A stretch of DNA of 59,459 nucleotides from Deltaproteobacteria bacterium (GCA_029938605.1 JAOZUO010000028.1:1-59459); one strand, 5' to 3'. Positions 34,727 through 43,381 are shown, counted from the first letter of the stretch. A program made the numbers and translations. The notes: generated by a model not told the origin, from the sequence alone.

Positions 34727-36010
34727 TTACTTCGATCCCTTCGGGCCCAGTCGTACCTCGCCGGGGACGTACAGATCCTTGGGGCCCCACAGGGCGGTGC
34801 CGAAGAGGCTGCGGGCGGTGACCCGGAAGTAGCCGGCTTCGCCGGTGCGCAGGGAGTGTGTTTGGCGGGGGCCTGTCCACCCGAGGAGGACGCCGTCGGC
34901 GTAGATGTAGGCCGTGCGCGTGGTGGTGTTCTGAATCACCAGGGAGGGATCGCGCGGATCTCCCTTGCGTCGCTTGTAGGGTTTTTTCATGGGGCGCCGC
35001 TGGAGCTGGCGACCCTTGGCGTAGGTGAGGGGGCCGAACATACGGCGGTAGCCTGGACCGGGCGGTAACCGGAGCAGCCGAGGCGCCACGTACCGCCGTT
35101 TTCGCGACTTGAGGTGCAGGGTCATTCGAAGCCACGGGGCGGTGGGAGGGTCCGTACGCGCCGGACGGAGGTCTACCCGAAGGGGCCACCTCTGATTGCC
35201 GCGCAAGGGGGCGAGGGACTTGGCTGAGGTGGCGGCCACCAGGGGCAACAAAGAGAAGTCCCACAGCAGCGACTGGCCCTGGCCCGGGCCTCCATAAGCG
35301 GACGCGTCGACTCCCCGGCTGCGCAGGTTGTAGCGCAGGGATTTGGCCCGGGTCCCGGGGGCGTCTAGCGGTACCAGAAGGCCCCGCACCACATGCACGG
35401 TGTGGGCGAGCCCCGGCCCCGTGGGCGGGGCAGTGGGCGGGGCAGTGGGCGGGGCAGCGGGGGGGGCAGCGGGGGGGGCAGCGGGTGGGACCGTGATCTG
35501 CGCGAGCACCTCCAGGCGTGACAGGGTCGGGTTGGGCTTGAGGGCGCCCTCCACCCACGCGGCAATCTGGGCCGGGCTGTCGGCCCAGTACACCTTACGT
35601 TTGTGATTCACCACCGCCGCCACGTTGGCGTCCGGCTTCAGGATCAGATACAGCTCGTCGGGTTCGCCCCCGGGCATCGCCCGGGCCGGAAGGACCCAGA
35701 CCAGCCGCTTGGGGTGTAGCAGAATTCGGCTGGTCAGAGACGACCGCCCGACCCATGCGCTGCGGAGGCGTTTTTGCTCGGGACTCTCTTCGCCTGAGAT
35801 CTCGCGGTTCGTGAACACCAGTGAGCGGTGGACGGGGATCTCCCACACGGCCACGGTCCCGGGGGCGGCGAAGACCTTATCCGGTACGAGCTTCCGGGCC
35901 TTGGAGGCGCGCCGGTTTTCCGACCCGCCGGATTGGCGACAGCCGCCTCCGGGCAGCATCAATAAGATGACGCCCAGGAGGATCGGTGACAAAGTTGGTC
36001 GCTTTGGCAA
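34727..36010 (-). CDS. Hypothetical lipoprotein with proline-rich linker
   Basis: About 427 residues. From a TTG start the N-terminus is basic, then LSPILLGVILLML and the lipobox PGGGC. The first domain (about residues 35-165) has a beta/alpha look and includes DELYLILKPDANVAAVVNH. A run of PPAAP/PPTAP repeats (about 170-190), coded by a GC-rich tandem repeat at 35425-35490, joins it to a second beta-rich domain that ends in a PEGA-like segment (NTTTRTAYIYADGVLLGWTG, then AGYFRVTARSLFG). The start is uncertain because the 5' end overlaps a 12-bp repeat (GTTCGCAAGGTA type) with several TTG codons. Function is unknown; surface binding is likely. Confidence 0.6.
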   Translation of the reverse strand: MPKRPTLSPILLGVILLMLPGGGCRQSGGSENRRASKARKLVPDKVFAAPGTVAVWEIPVHRSLVFTNREISGEESPEQKRLRSAWVGRSSLTSRILLHPKRLVWVLPARAMPGGEPDELYLILKPDANVAAVVNHKRKVYWADSPAQIAAWVEGALKPNPTLSRLEVLAQITVPPAAPPAAPPAAPPTAPPTAPPTGPGLAHTVHVVRGLLVPLDAPGTRAKSLRYNLRSRGVDASAYGGPGQGQSLLWDFSLLPLVAATSAKSLAPLRGNQRWPLRVDLRPARTDPPTAPWLRMTLHLKSRKRRYVAPRLLRLPPGPGYRRMFGPLTYAKGRQLQRRPMKKPYKRRKGDPRDPSLVIQNTTTRTAYIYADGVLLGWTGPRQTHSLRTGEAGYFRVTARSLFGTALWGPKDLYVPGEVRLGPKGSK

Positions 36011-36164
36011 GGTAGTTTGCAAGGTAGTTCGCAAGGTGGTTCGTATGGTCGATGCGCCGGAGAGCCTACCACACCTTTCTGGAGCTCGGGGATCATGCGG
36101 ATTGAGTTTCGGCGGGCTTTGTGAAAAACTGCCTACACTGATTCTTGAAGGATCCAAGGACCCT

Positions 36165-37376
36165 GTGGACTCGTCGCCGACCAAATATCCATACGTCACT
36201 GAGATCGGCATCTACAAAAAGCAGATCGACCATCTCGATCCGTCAAAGAACCACCCTATCCATGACGCGGTGGAGAAGATCAGCTACGGAGATGGGCGGT
36301 ACGAGATCATCGTGGTGCTTGACGGGGTCAGTGAATCCAAGAGCAGCAAGAAGCTCGTGCCCATTGGGCGCATGCTGAGCTGGGATCTGGCGCGCTTTTG
36401 TCTCGAGGCCCAGCCCGAGGATATCGGAGACCTGGTGGACTGGTTCCGGACGACCACCGAGGATGAGAGGTACGAGCACAAGGGCAACACCACGGTGGCC
36501 CTGCTGCGTTTCGATCTCTTGACGGGGGAGGTGGATGGGTTCGCCGCGGGGGACAGCGTGTGCCTTCTGGCCGTGGACCGGCTCGGCGAGGGCGAGGACG
36601 GCGAAGAGGTGCTCGCCTGCCGGGCCGAGGTGGTGGTGCCCATGCACTGCGTGGCCAACTACCCCGGGGTGATCTACAACGGCTGGCGTTTTGGCGTGCC
36701 CTTCGATCCCGAGACCTTCCGGTTCCAGTTACCCGAGGACTGGGTCAATGCCTACCTGGTGGCCATGTCCGACGGCTTCGGCAAGGTCTCTGATCGGGTG
36801 GTCAACGATCTCTATGACTTCAATGAGGTGGACCAGACCATCGCCCAGCGCTACCCGGACTTTGCGCAGATCTACCTGCCGGAGTCATTGGCCAAGCTCG
36901 TGCCCGAGGCCCGGCGTACCCCCGACGGGCGGGTGCGGCGCGCCTCCATCGCCCATCACGAGAAGCTTTGGGAGGCCTTCGGTGAGTACTACGACAACCG
37001 GGCCACCGAGAAGGAGCGGCAGGAGCTGGAGGTCATCGACCTGGACTGCCGCGGCCTGCGGGATCTGTTTCGGAAGACCGGTCCGGACGCGCGGATTCAT
37101 GGACGCAGCCCCGAGGAGATCTTCGATGCCTCCCACCGGACCCTGCGGTGGATGACCCAGGCGCGCTACATGGATAACGAGGATGAGACCGGCTTGGAAG
37201 AGCATCTCCGACAGTATGTGATGGTCGAGCTCTTCACGGTGGCCATGATCTCGGAGATGTATGATGGCGTCGGCAGCGATCGGCCCCTCCACCTCAGACT
37301 CCACGCCTTCGGTGAGGGACTCGGTGCTGTGGGCGACGACTTCTCCGTGGCCCTGATGCGGATCCGCCGGACCTGA
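36165..37376 (+). CDS. PP2C-like serine/threonine phosphatase
   Basis: A 403-residue cytoplasmic protein. PP2C metal-binding landmarks appear in order: IIVVLDGVSES (DG), GNTTVALLRFD, FAAGDSVCLLAVD (GDS), VAMSDGFGKVSD (SDG), and near the C-terminus VGDDFSVALMRI (DD). The Asp residues bind the two metal ions that activate water. A long insert separates SDG and DD. It may reverse Ser/Thr phosphorylation that is sensed by FHA-domain proteins. The GTG start at 36165 has AAGGA 4 bases upstream; an in-frame ATG at 36045 would add 40 residues of poor quality and reach into the repeat of the divergent lipoprotein gene. Confidence 0.8.
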   Translation: MDSSPTKYPYVTEIGIYKKQIDHLDPSKNHPIHDAVEKISYGDGRYEIIVVLDGVSESKSSKKLVPIGRMLSWDLARFCLEAQPEDIGDLVDWFRTTTEDERYEHKGNTTVALLRFDLLTGEVDGFAAGDSVCLLAVDRLGEGEDGEEVLACRAEVVVPMHCVANYPGVIYNGWRFGVPFDPETFRFQLPEDWVNAYLVAMSDGFGKVSDRVVNDLYDFNEVDQTIAQRYPDFAQIYLPESLAKLVPEARRTPDGRVRRASIAHHEKLWEAFGEYYDNRATEKERQELEVIDLDCRGLRDLFRKTGPDARIHGRSPEEIFDASHRTLRWMTQARYMDNEDETGLEEHLRQYVMVELFTVAMISEMYDGVGSDRPLHLRLHAFGEGLGAVGDDFSVALMRIRRT

Positions 37377-37405
37377 TCACGCGGTTTTTGGGGTCCTTAG
37401 GGCCC

Positions 37406-37942
37406 TTAGAGCTTGTCCAGGAGGGCGGTTGCTCGGCGGCGCAGCTTGCCCCATTCGGAGAGATCTTGCAGGGTCTTGAGCTGGGCGATGAGGGTCCGGA
37501 CGCGGCGCGGCTTGTCGATCTCCAGCAGCGCTTCGATCTTGTCGAGGGTGCTGACCACAACGTCGGGATCCGGGTGGTCGAGCAGTAGGCTCAGGACGTC
37601 GAAGTCTGCGGGAAGGGCGTACTTTTCCAGGTACGCGTCCATGGCGGCGACCTTGGAGTCCTTGTCCGGGGCCTGGCTGATCTTCTCGGTGAGCTTTCGC
37701 CGGGAGGGGGCGTCGGGATCGTCCGCGGTGATCCCGGTTTCCAGGTCTCGTTTCTTGACCAGGTCCCCGACCTTTCCAGAGTTGAAGAGCTGGTCCAGGG
37801 CGGAGCGGTGGCTACGCGAGGCCGAGGCGTTTTCCCTGGGACCGCGCTTGTGACCCGCTCCGGACTCGGGGCGGTGGTCGCTCCGATCCTTGTTGCGATC
37901 GATCTCGCGCCAGGACCGCTTGCGTTTCCGGTCGTCACTCAT
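37406..37942 (-). CDS. Conserved hypothetical helical protein
   Basis: A 178-residue protein. The first 50 residues are highly charged and basic (KRKRSWREIDRNKDR) and probably disordered. The rest is helical with HEAT-like hydrophobic spacing (DHPDPDVVVSTLDKIEALLE and RVRTLIAQLKTLQDL). No catalytic motif is seen. It starts 27 bases after the stop of the TerB-like gene and is probably co-transcribed with it. The basic head could bind nucleic acid, but that is a guess. Confidence 0.65.
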   Translation of the reverse strand: MSDDRKRKRSWREIDRNKDRSDHRPESGAGHKRGPRENASASRSHRSALDQLFNSGKVGDLVKKRDLETGITADDPDAPSRRKLTEKISQAPDKDSKVAAMDAYLEKYALPADFDVLSLLLDHPDPDVVVSTLDKIEALLEIDKPRRVRTLIAQLKTLQDLSEWGKLRRRATALLDKL

Positions 37943-37969
37943 GGCAGTTGCTGCGGGTGGACTACCGGT

Positions 37970-38551
37970 TTAGCTCTGGGCGGTGTCGTCGGTGTCGCCG
38001 TCGTCTTCGGCAGGGCTTTTGAGCGCCACGATCGCGTTGAAGACCGAAGCGTTGAGCTCCTTGGCCCTGGGCACCTCCACGTCGAAACGCTTGGCGGCCT
38101 GGACGGCGAACTCCTCATCGAGCCTGCCCAGCCGGAAGGCGTAGGCGAAGACCGAGCGGCGGTACAGAAACTCTCGCACGGAGGTGGCGATCTCGTCCCG
38201 GGTCTCGGTGTCCACGAGCTGGTCTGCCCACTGGGCTAGCAGATCCTGCTCGGCCTTGACGAACTCTTCGTCCACGTAGGCCGTGATGTACGCATACCCC
38301 AGGAAGCATTGCTTGGCCTCCGCGGAGGCGAGCTTGGTCAGGTCTTCCTTGGTTACAGGCGCATTGAAGGCGTCGTCGGTGGGGTCTGTCTCCGGGAAGA
38401 ACTCGTCGACGAATTTCTCCAGATAGGCCCGCTCCCGGGGATCTTCCACGCCGTCGGCCATGGCCATCTGCGCGATACCCCGCAGGCAGATGTCGCGCTC
38501 GGCATCGTTGAGCTCCGTTGATCGAAGTAGCTTTTCAATAACCAGACCCAT
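37970..38551 (-). CDS. TerB-like helical domain protein
   Basis: A 193-residue helical protein. The pattern of short acidic helices (ICLRGIAQMAMADGVEDPRE at about residues 21-40, and FLGYAYITAYVDEEF) is like the tellurite-resistance TerB/DjlA N-terminal fold, in which Asp residues coordinate metal at a membrane surface. The C-terminus is acidic and low-complexity. The ATG at 38551 is chosen for its GAGGTGAG site 6 bases upstream; a longer start at 38578 has no support. It lies immediately upstream of the HEAT-like hypothetical gene. Confidence 0.65.
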   Translation of the reverse strand: MGLVIEKLLRSTELNDAERDICLRGIAQMAMADGVEDPRERAYLEKFVDEFFPETDPTDDAFNAPVTKEDLTKLASAEAKQCFLGYAYITAYVDEEFVKAEQDLLAQWADQLVDTETRDEIATSVREFLYRRSVFAYAFRLGRLDEEFAVQAAKRFDVEVPRAKELNASVFNAIVALKSPAEDDGDTDDTAQS

Positions 38552-38648
38552 GATCGTCTCACCTCGGTAGGGGTTCAAGTGGCAGAAAGCCTACGTTGCC
38601 CCGGGCAGAAAGACAAGCCCCGAGTCTCCACACCACCGGTGATGGTCG

Positions 38649-38678
38649 TTGACAGGGCCCGATTGCGCGTCGTAGGAA
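38649..38678 (+). promoter_or_regulatory. Possible sigma70-like promoter
   Basis: TTGACA (38649-38654) and TAGGAA (38673-38678) are 18 bases apart, 84 bases upstream of the Cys-rich lipoprotein gene. An AT-richer stretch with GTACC repeats follows at 38695-38720. Confidence 0.4.
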
Positions 38679-38761
38679 TGTCAGGTCAATTGATACACTA
38701 CACTAGTACCTTGGTACCTTAGCTTCGTCTCCCAGGGCGAGGCCCGAACTGGAGTTATTTC

Positions 38762-39682
38762 ATGCCTGAACGCTGCCCGGGGCCCCTTATTGTGACATTG
38801 TTCGTCCTGTTTCTGGCCCCGGTCCAACCCGGTTGCAGCGGAGGGGATGTAGGAGTTTGTGGCAACGGGCTCATCGAGAGGTACGAGGAGTGCGACTGCG
38901 GTGGTGATCCGCTGAACCTGCCCACGGGCTGCTATCAGGTAAACGGGGCAGAGAACTCGAGCTGCAGCGCCACCTGTACCCAGCGCGAGGTGCACTTTAC
39001 CAAGGTGATCCTGAGTTGGACCATCAATGGCGAGTCCTTTCTGTTGCCGGGCCAGTCCTTCGACACCTGCAACGACGTGGATGGCACCTATGTGCGGGTC
39101 CTGCTCGAAGGACCGGCGGGCTACAGCGTCGAGAACTCCGCGGTCCATTGCACCAATCACCTGGTGGAGTTCATGGATGATCCCATCAGCGTGCCCCTGC
39201 TGGCCGGGCCCTATCAGGCCTGGCTCGAGATCCAGACCGCCGAAGCGACGCCTCTGGCGCCCCTGGTACAGGTAAATCTGGACGTGTTTGAGGGCATCGA
39301 CAACAGGGTCATGGTGAACTTCCGTCTGGAGGACTTTTACGATTTTGAGAATATGCGAGGGGATCTCGGGTTCCGAACGTTTTGGGGGATCGAAGACGCG
39401 GGCTGTACAACGTCGGCGACTCCGGTGGCTGAGCGTGAGATCACCCTGAGCCAGGACGGTAGCGCCCTGGCCGGCTACCCCCTCATGGCCGCTTGCGAGG
39501 ACGCGTCGCTCTTCATCAGCGATCTCGATCCGGGGGACTACCAGCTCCTGGTGAAGGGGTTCGATGCGCTGAGCGCGGTGCAGTTCTGTGAACAGTATGA
39601 CGTGAAGGTGGGCGTGGGCATCCAGCCGGCCTACCGATTGGTGGTACCGCCGTTGGCCCTATCGGAGCAGTGCACGCCTTGA
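38762..39682 (+). CDS. Cys-rich lipoprotein of myxobacterial type
   Basis: A 306-residue exported lipoprotein. The signal peptide ends in VQPGC. Directly after it is CGNGLIERYEECDCGGDP, the 'CGNGxxxxxEECDxG' cysteine-rich motif common in Myxococcota, then further Cys up to about residue 75. The remainder is a beta-rich domain with occasional Cys and no known catalytic site. GGAG lies 7 bases before the ATG. It precedes the FtsZ-like gene by 50 bases on the same strand. Confidence 0.75.
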   Translation: MPERCPGPLIVTLFVLFLAPVQPGCSGGDVGVCGNGLIERYEECDCGGDPLNLPTGCYQVNGAENSSCSATCTQREVHFTKVILSWTINGESFLLPGQSFDTCNDVDGTYVRVLLEGPAGYSVENSAVHCTNHLVEFMDDPISVPLLAGPYQAWLEIQTAEATPLAPLVQVNLDVFEGIDNRVMVNFRLEDFYDFENMRGDLGFRTFWGIEDAGCTTSATPVAEREITLSQDGSALAGYPLMAACEDASLFISDLDPGDYQLLVKGFDALSAVQFCEQYDVKVGVGIQPAYRLVVPPLALSEQCTP

Positions 39683-39732
39683 ATTCTGAGCCCTGTTGAC
39701 GAGTGACAGAATAATCCATCGAGGGAATCGCC

Positions 39733-41025
39733 ATGAGTGAGCATCAAGCGCTGCGGATCGGGGTCGTGGGTCTGGGTCAGTGTGGCGGCAACTTCGCCGC
39801 GGAGTTCGCGAAGCTGGGCTACCTCGCCCTTGCCGTCAACACCTCACAGACCGATCTGCGTTCGGTGACCGGGCTCGATGAGGAGCAGCGTCTGTACGTG
39901 GGCGTCGACGGGCTCAATGGCACGGGGGGCGCCATGGCGGTGGGAGCCGATAGTCTGGCGTCCCGGGGCTCCGAGATCGTCGCGGCGGTGGCCAAGTGGT
40001 CGGAGGTGGACGTGGTGCTCGCAATCGGCGGGCTCGGAGGAGGCACCGGGGCCAACCTCGCCCAGGTGGTGGAGCTTTTGGCCGGGGAGGATCGCCCCGT
40101 GATCGCCATGGCGGTGCTGCCCGCCTCCTCGGAGAGCCACACCGCGAAGGTGAACGCCCTCCAAGGCGTTAACGCGCTGCTGGATGTGGAGTTCGACGCC
40201 CTCGTCATGGTGGACAACCAGAAGGTGTATTCCGCCTTTGCCAACGCGGGTCTGGACCAGTTTCTGCACGAGGGCAACCGCGCCGTGGTGTTGGCTTTCG
40301 ACGAGCTGAACAGCCTGTCGGGGCAAGGGGAGCTGAGGTCCATCCGCAGCTTCGATCCCCAGGAGCTCGGGAACACGCTGGTGTCGGGGGGCGTCGTGGT
40401 CTTTGGCAGTCGGGTCATTGACGACAGTTTGACGTCTGAGTCCCTGCTCGAGGCCGTGCGCTCCTCGGTGGCGAATCACGAGTACCTTGGCAGTGGCTAT
40501 GAGCTGGGGGACGCGGTGGTGGTCAGCGCGGTGATGGTCTGCAACGGTGACGTACTGGCCGACACGCCGGCCACGGTTTTCGAGGACTTCTTGGCCGCGC
40601 TCAGGAGCGAAACCGAGGGGGCGGATCTGCACGCTGGTATCTATAGTGGCGACGTCAAATCCACCCGGTTGCTCATCATGGTGGGTGGCTTGTCCCTGCC
40701 CGGTCGTACCCAGGAGCTGCTCGAGGAGGCGGCCCAGGAGGCGGAGCGCTTCTCCTCTAAGAAGGCGCCGCGCAACAAGCTCAAGAAGCTGGACCTCTCG
40801 GGCCTGGCGGCGCTGGCTGGAGGGCGCGGCCTGGTGCCTCCCTCCACCGGTGGCAAGGGTATGGCCAAGATCTCCGTCGATCCCGGCGACCTGATGGAAT
40901 CCGAGGAGTCCGAGCCCCTGGTGGACCTGGACTTCAATGACGAGGACGATGTGGTGGCCGAAGAGCTCCTCCCCGACGATGTGGTCGGGGACATGTCCGC
41001 AGTCGAAGAGGAAGAGCTCAAGTAG
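39733..41025 (+). CDS. Noncanonical tubulin/FtsZ-family protein
   Basis: A 430-residue cytoplasmic protein. The tubulin-fold GTP-binding landmarks are present: GLGQCGGNFA at residues 13-22 and the tubulin signature GGLGGGTGANLA at 99-110. The sugar-binding region VNTSQTDLRSV follows the first loop. The polymerisation-activating T7 loop, normally NxDxxD, is not conserved; the nearest segment reads IRSFDPQELGNT (204-215). The C-terminal 100 residues are an acidic low-complexity tail (DLDFNDEDDVVAEELLPDD) without the FtsA/ZipA-binding peptide of division FtsZ. It is therefore probably an FtsZ-like or CetZ-like paralog for membrane or cell-shape functions rather than the division FtsZ. Confidence 0.85.
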   Translation: MSEHQALRIGVVGLGQCGGNFAAEFAKLGYLALAVNTSQTDLRSVTGLDEEQRLYVGVDGLNGTGGAMAVGADSLASRGSEIVAAVAKWSEVDVVLAIGGLGGGTGANLAQVVELLAGEDRPVIAMAVLPASSESHTAKVNALQGVNALLDVEFDALVMVDNQKVYSAFANAGLDQFLHEGNRAVVLAFDELNSLSGQGELRSIRSFDPQELGNTLVSGGVVVFGSRVIDDSLTSESLLEAVRSSVANHEYLGSGYELGDAVVVSAVMVCNGDVLADTPATVFEDFLAALRSETEGADLHAGIYSGDVKSTRLLIMVGGLSLPGRTQELLEEAAQEAERFSSKKAPRNKLKKLDLSGLAALAGGRGLVPPSTGGKGMAKISVDPGDLMESEESEPLVDLDFNDEDDVVAEELLPDDVVGDMSAVEEEELK

Positions 41026-41040
41026 GGCCCGTCAGGCCCT

Positions 41041-41271
41041 TCAGGGGGTCGCGTCGGTGCCGGCGTCGATTCCTTCGTCGTCGCCGCCGTCTACCTGGCC
41101 CGGGGGGCTGGTGAAGCCCACGCACACCCCCGTCTCCACCTGACAAATCTGGCGATCCGGCTGGGGACAGTCCTGGCGGGTCTTGCAGCCCTCCTCCACG
41201 GAGTCCGCCTCGGTGCATCCCCCAGGGAGCAGCAGGACCAGCAAAGTCAGAATCATCAGCAGATGTCGCAT
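41041..41271 (-). CDS. Small Cys-rich lipoprotein
   Basis: A 76-residue lipoprotein with a leucine-rich signal peptide ending in LPGGC. The mature part has five further Cys in the spacing GCKTRQDCPQPDRQICQVET, then VC, and an Asp-rich tail. Its composition resembles the two small lipoproteins at 42222-42782. The role is probably structural or metal-binding. The start is the ATG at 41271; a weak Shine-Dalgarno is seen. Confidence 0.6.
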   Translation of the reverse strand: MRHLLMILTLLVLLLPGGCTEADSVEEGCKTRQDCPQPDRQICQVETGVCVGFTSPPGQVDGGDDEGIDAGTDATP

Positions 41272-41322
41272 ACCACCGAAAACTACCGGGATCCGGGTGT
41301 TGGTGTCAATTCCTGAGTGCAT

Positions 41323-42225
41323 TCACCTGGCGCAGCGGAAGCCTACGTCCGGCTCCCGTTTCCGGCTGCCCAACCATCGCTTGGCCGCTGCCCGTGACAG
41401 GATTCGGAGTCGTCGCCAGCTCCCACCCTTGACCAGGCGACCACGCCCCCCGGCGGGCCCCTTGGGGTTTCTGGACTTGATCTTGCCCGTGGTCCACCAC
41501 CGAAACCGGTACCAGTCCGCTACCCACTCCGCGGCGTTGCCTCCCAGGTCCATGATCCCGTAGAAGCTGCGATCGGTGGCCATGCGTCCCACCGGAGCGA
41601 TCCAGAACCAGCCGTCTGTTGCGCTGCCGTGGAACAGATCCTGGATGGGGTGGAGCGTGCCGTGGTTGCAGGCCCGTTCGTGCCAGCGGTTGCCCCAGGG
41701 CCAGATGCGTCCCAGGGGCCCCCGGGCGGCCTTCTCCCACTCGGCTTCCGTGGGCAGGCGCTTATGCGCGAATCGGCAGTAGGTCACGGCCTCTCGCCAG
41801 GTCACGTTGATCATGGGCGAGGAGGGCTTGCGGAAGGCCCCCAGGCGGCTGGGCAAGGCCACCGCCTTGCAGCGGCCACGGGCCACGCACCGTCCATAGT
41901 CCGCCCGACTGACCTCCAGGCGGTCCATGCGGAAGGTGGAGACCCAGATGCGTCGGCGGGGGAGCTCCTCGGCCAGACGGGTGGATAGTTGACCGCGGAT
42001 GGATTGGCGCATCTCCAGTCGGGCGAAGCGCGCCAGGGCGCGCCGGGCTTGATGTACGGTGGAACCCTTGTAGAACCAGCCCGCGGGCACGGTGATCATG
42101 CGCTTGGGGTTGGGCTTGGCGGTGGAGATCTGTGCCGACGGGGCGGCGTGTACGCTGGGCGTAGCATGGAGCCAGACCCCCAACAGGAGCAGCAGTCGAG
42201 CAGAAAGGAGGCCGGCGCGTTTCAC
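41323..42225 (-). CDS. Secreted SUMF1-domain protein
   Basis: A 300-residue protein. A GTG start overlaps the upstream TGA (GTGA), giving VKRAGLLSARLLLLLGVW as signal peptide. The SUMF1 fold is recognised by ITVPAGWFYKGST, FRMDRLEVSRADYGRCVA, KRLPTEAEWEKAARG, IMDLGGNAAEWVADWY, KGGSW and VGFRCA. The catalytic-Cys block after GGSW (RRLRILSRAAAKRWLG) lacks Cys, so it is not expected to be a formylglycine-generating enzyme. It is coupled to two small Cys-rich lipoproteins upstream, which may be its partners. Confidence 0.85.
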   Translation of the reverse strand: MKRAGLLSARLLLLLGVWLHATPSVHAAPSAQISTAKPNPKRMITVPAGWFYKGSTVHQARRALARFARLEMRQSIRGQLSTRLAEELPRRRIWVSTFRMDRLEVSRADYGRCVARGRCKAVALPSRLGAFRKPSSPMINVTWREAVTYCRFAHKRLPTEAEWEKAARGPLGRIWPWGNRWHERACNHGTLHPIQDLFHGSATDGWFWIAPVGRMATDRSFYGIMDLGGNAAEWVADWYRFRWWTTGKIKSRNPKGPAGGRGRLVKGGSWRRLRILSRAAAKRWLGSRKREPDVGFRCAR

Positions 42226-42473
42226 TGCGAGGCGTCTTGGGTCACCAGGGCGTCTTCGGTTACGCCCCCGTCCAGGGGTAGACAATCGGTCTCGAGACGG
42301 CACACGCCGAGGGGTTCATCCGCGGCGACGCCATCGAAGCAGCAGATCAGGTCTTTGTCGCAATCATCGAGGCTCGAGCAGAGTTTGCCCTCGGTCTGCT
42401 TACAGGACGCGAGCGCCAGGGCCCCGCAAAAAAGTGCGGCCAGCATCGTCGGAAGCAAGACAGTTCGCTTCAT
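42222..42473 (-). CDS. Small Cys-rich lipoprotein, tandem paralog A
   Basis: An 83-residue lipoprotein. The signal peptide ends in LASC, directly followed by KQTEGKLCSSLDDC and paired Cys (LICCFDG). The tail is Asp/Val-rich. It closely resembles the next upstream gene (SSCKQSEGERCEWDNDC, LECCSGG), so the two are tandem duplicates. Its stop overlaps the start of the SUMF1-domain gene. Confidence 0.7.
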   Translation of the reverse strand: MKRTVLLPTMLAALFCGALALASCKQTEGKLCSSLDDCDKDLICCFDGVAADEPLGVCRLETDCLPLDGGVTEDALVTQDASQ

Positions 42474-42494
42474 TGGTTGACTGTGTCTTTCCGC

Positions 42495-42782
42495 TCACGG
42501 GGAGGCGTCTTGGGTCACCGAGGCATCCTGGGTCACCTCGGCGTCGTTTTGCACCTCAGCGTCGTTTTGCGCTGCTGCGTCATTTTGCGTCGCGGCGTCG
42601 TATTGTACCGACGCGTCAGATTGCGTAGTGCAGGAGACCTGGCAGGTGTTGCCGCCCGAGCAGCACTCCAGGCCGCTTTGGCAGTCATTGTCCCACTCGC
42701 ACCGCTCCCCTTCGCTCTGCTTGCAGCTACTGACCAGGGCGAGCCCAACCAGCAGCGTTAGTATCAGCTTCCAAACGTTCAT
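42495..42782 (-). CDS. Small Cys-rich lipoprotein, tandem paralog B
   Basis: A 95-residue lipoprotein: signal peptide ending LVSSC, then a six-Cys segment and a C-terminal run with repeated DAS/NDA units (DAAAQNDAEVQNDAEV), coded by imperfect short repeats at about 42500-42620. The ATG at 42782 has GAGGA 5 bases upstream. It is the first gene of the group with paralog A and the SUMF1-domain gene. The Asp-rich tail could bind calcium or space the Cys domain from the membrane. Confidence 0.68.
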   Translation of the reverse strand: MNVWKLILTLLVGLALVSSCKQSEGERCEWDNDCQSGLECCSGGNTCQVSCTTQSDASVQYDAATQNDAAAQNDAEVQNDAEVTQDASVTQDASP

Positions 42783-42858
42783 GGGATTCCTCATATTCCT
42801 GCCTGCGATAGTACCCCGGTCATGTCGGGGTCTCAAGTTCATGGACTGGACTCGAGCC

Positions 42859-43347
42859 TCAACCGTTGCCATCTCCGAAGGCCACATCTATGATTTCATA
42901 CTCCCGCATGCCGCCGGGAGCCTTGAATTTCACCGTGTCGTCGATCTCCTTGCCGATGAGTGCCCGGGCCAGGGGGGAGGTCACTGAGATCAGCCCCTTT
43001 TTGGCGTCGGACTCATCTTCGCCCACGATGGTGTAGATTTTTTCCTCTCCGGAGTCCCCGTCTTCCAGGGTCACTGTGGCGCCGAAGACCACCCGGTCTC
43101 CGCTCAGGGAGTTGGGGTCGATGACCTCGACCAGGGCGAGGCGGCTCACCAGCTGCTTCATGCGGGCGTCCAGATAGCCCTGGCGATCCTTGGCGGCGTG
43201 GTACTCGGCATTCTCCTTGAGGTCGCCGTGGGCGCGGGCCTCCTCGATGTCCGCCACATTCTGTGGGCGGTCTATTTCCCGGATGTGCCTGAGCTCGAGT
43301 CGTAGGGTTTCGCGGCCGGCGGGGGTGATGGGGATTCGCTGTACCAT
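42859..43347 (-). CDS. greA: Transcription elongation factor GreA
   Basis: A 162-residue protein. The N-terminal coiled coil holds the tip acidic motif ADIEEARAHGDLKENAEYHA (about residues 28-47), in which the Asp/Glu help RNA polymerase cleave backtracked RNA. The C-terminal FKBP-like domain has VVFGATVTLEDGDSG and SPLARALIGKEIDD. Length and order match GreA (158 aa in E. coli). The ATG at 43347 is chosen because AGGA lies upstream at a workable distance and the N-terminus MVQRIPITPAG is standard. It lies 34 bases downstream of the HEAT-repeat gene. Confidence 0.95.
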   Translation of the reverse strand: MVQRIPITPAGRETLRLELRHIREIDRPQNVADIEEARAHGDLKENAEYHAAKDRQGYLDARMKQLVSRLALVEVIDPNSLSGDRVVFGATVTLEDGDSGEEKIYTIVGEDESDAKKGLISVTSPLARALIGKEIDDTVKFKAPGGMREYEIIDVAFGDGNG

Positions 43348-43381
43348 GGGTGGGGTTTCCTGGTGGTTTTCTGAAGACCTG

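Noticed and set aside
41026-41040. GGGCC/GGCCC hairpin between convergent genes as a terminator
   Set aside because: The stem is only five base pairs and no T-run follows on either strand.
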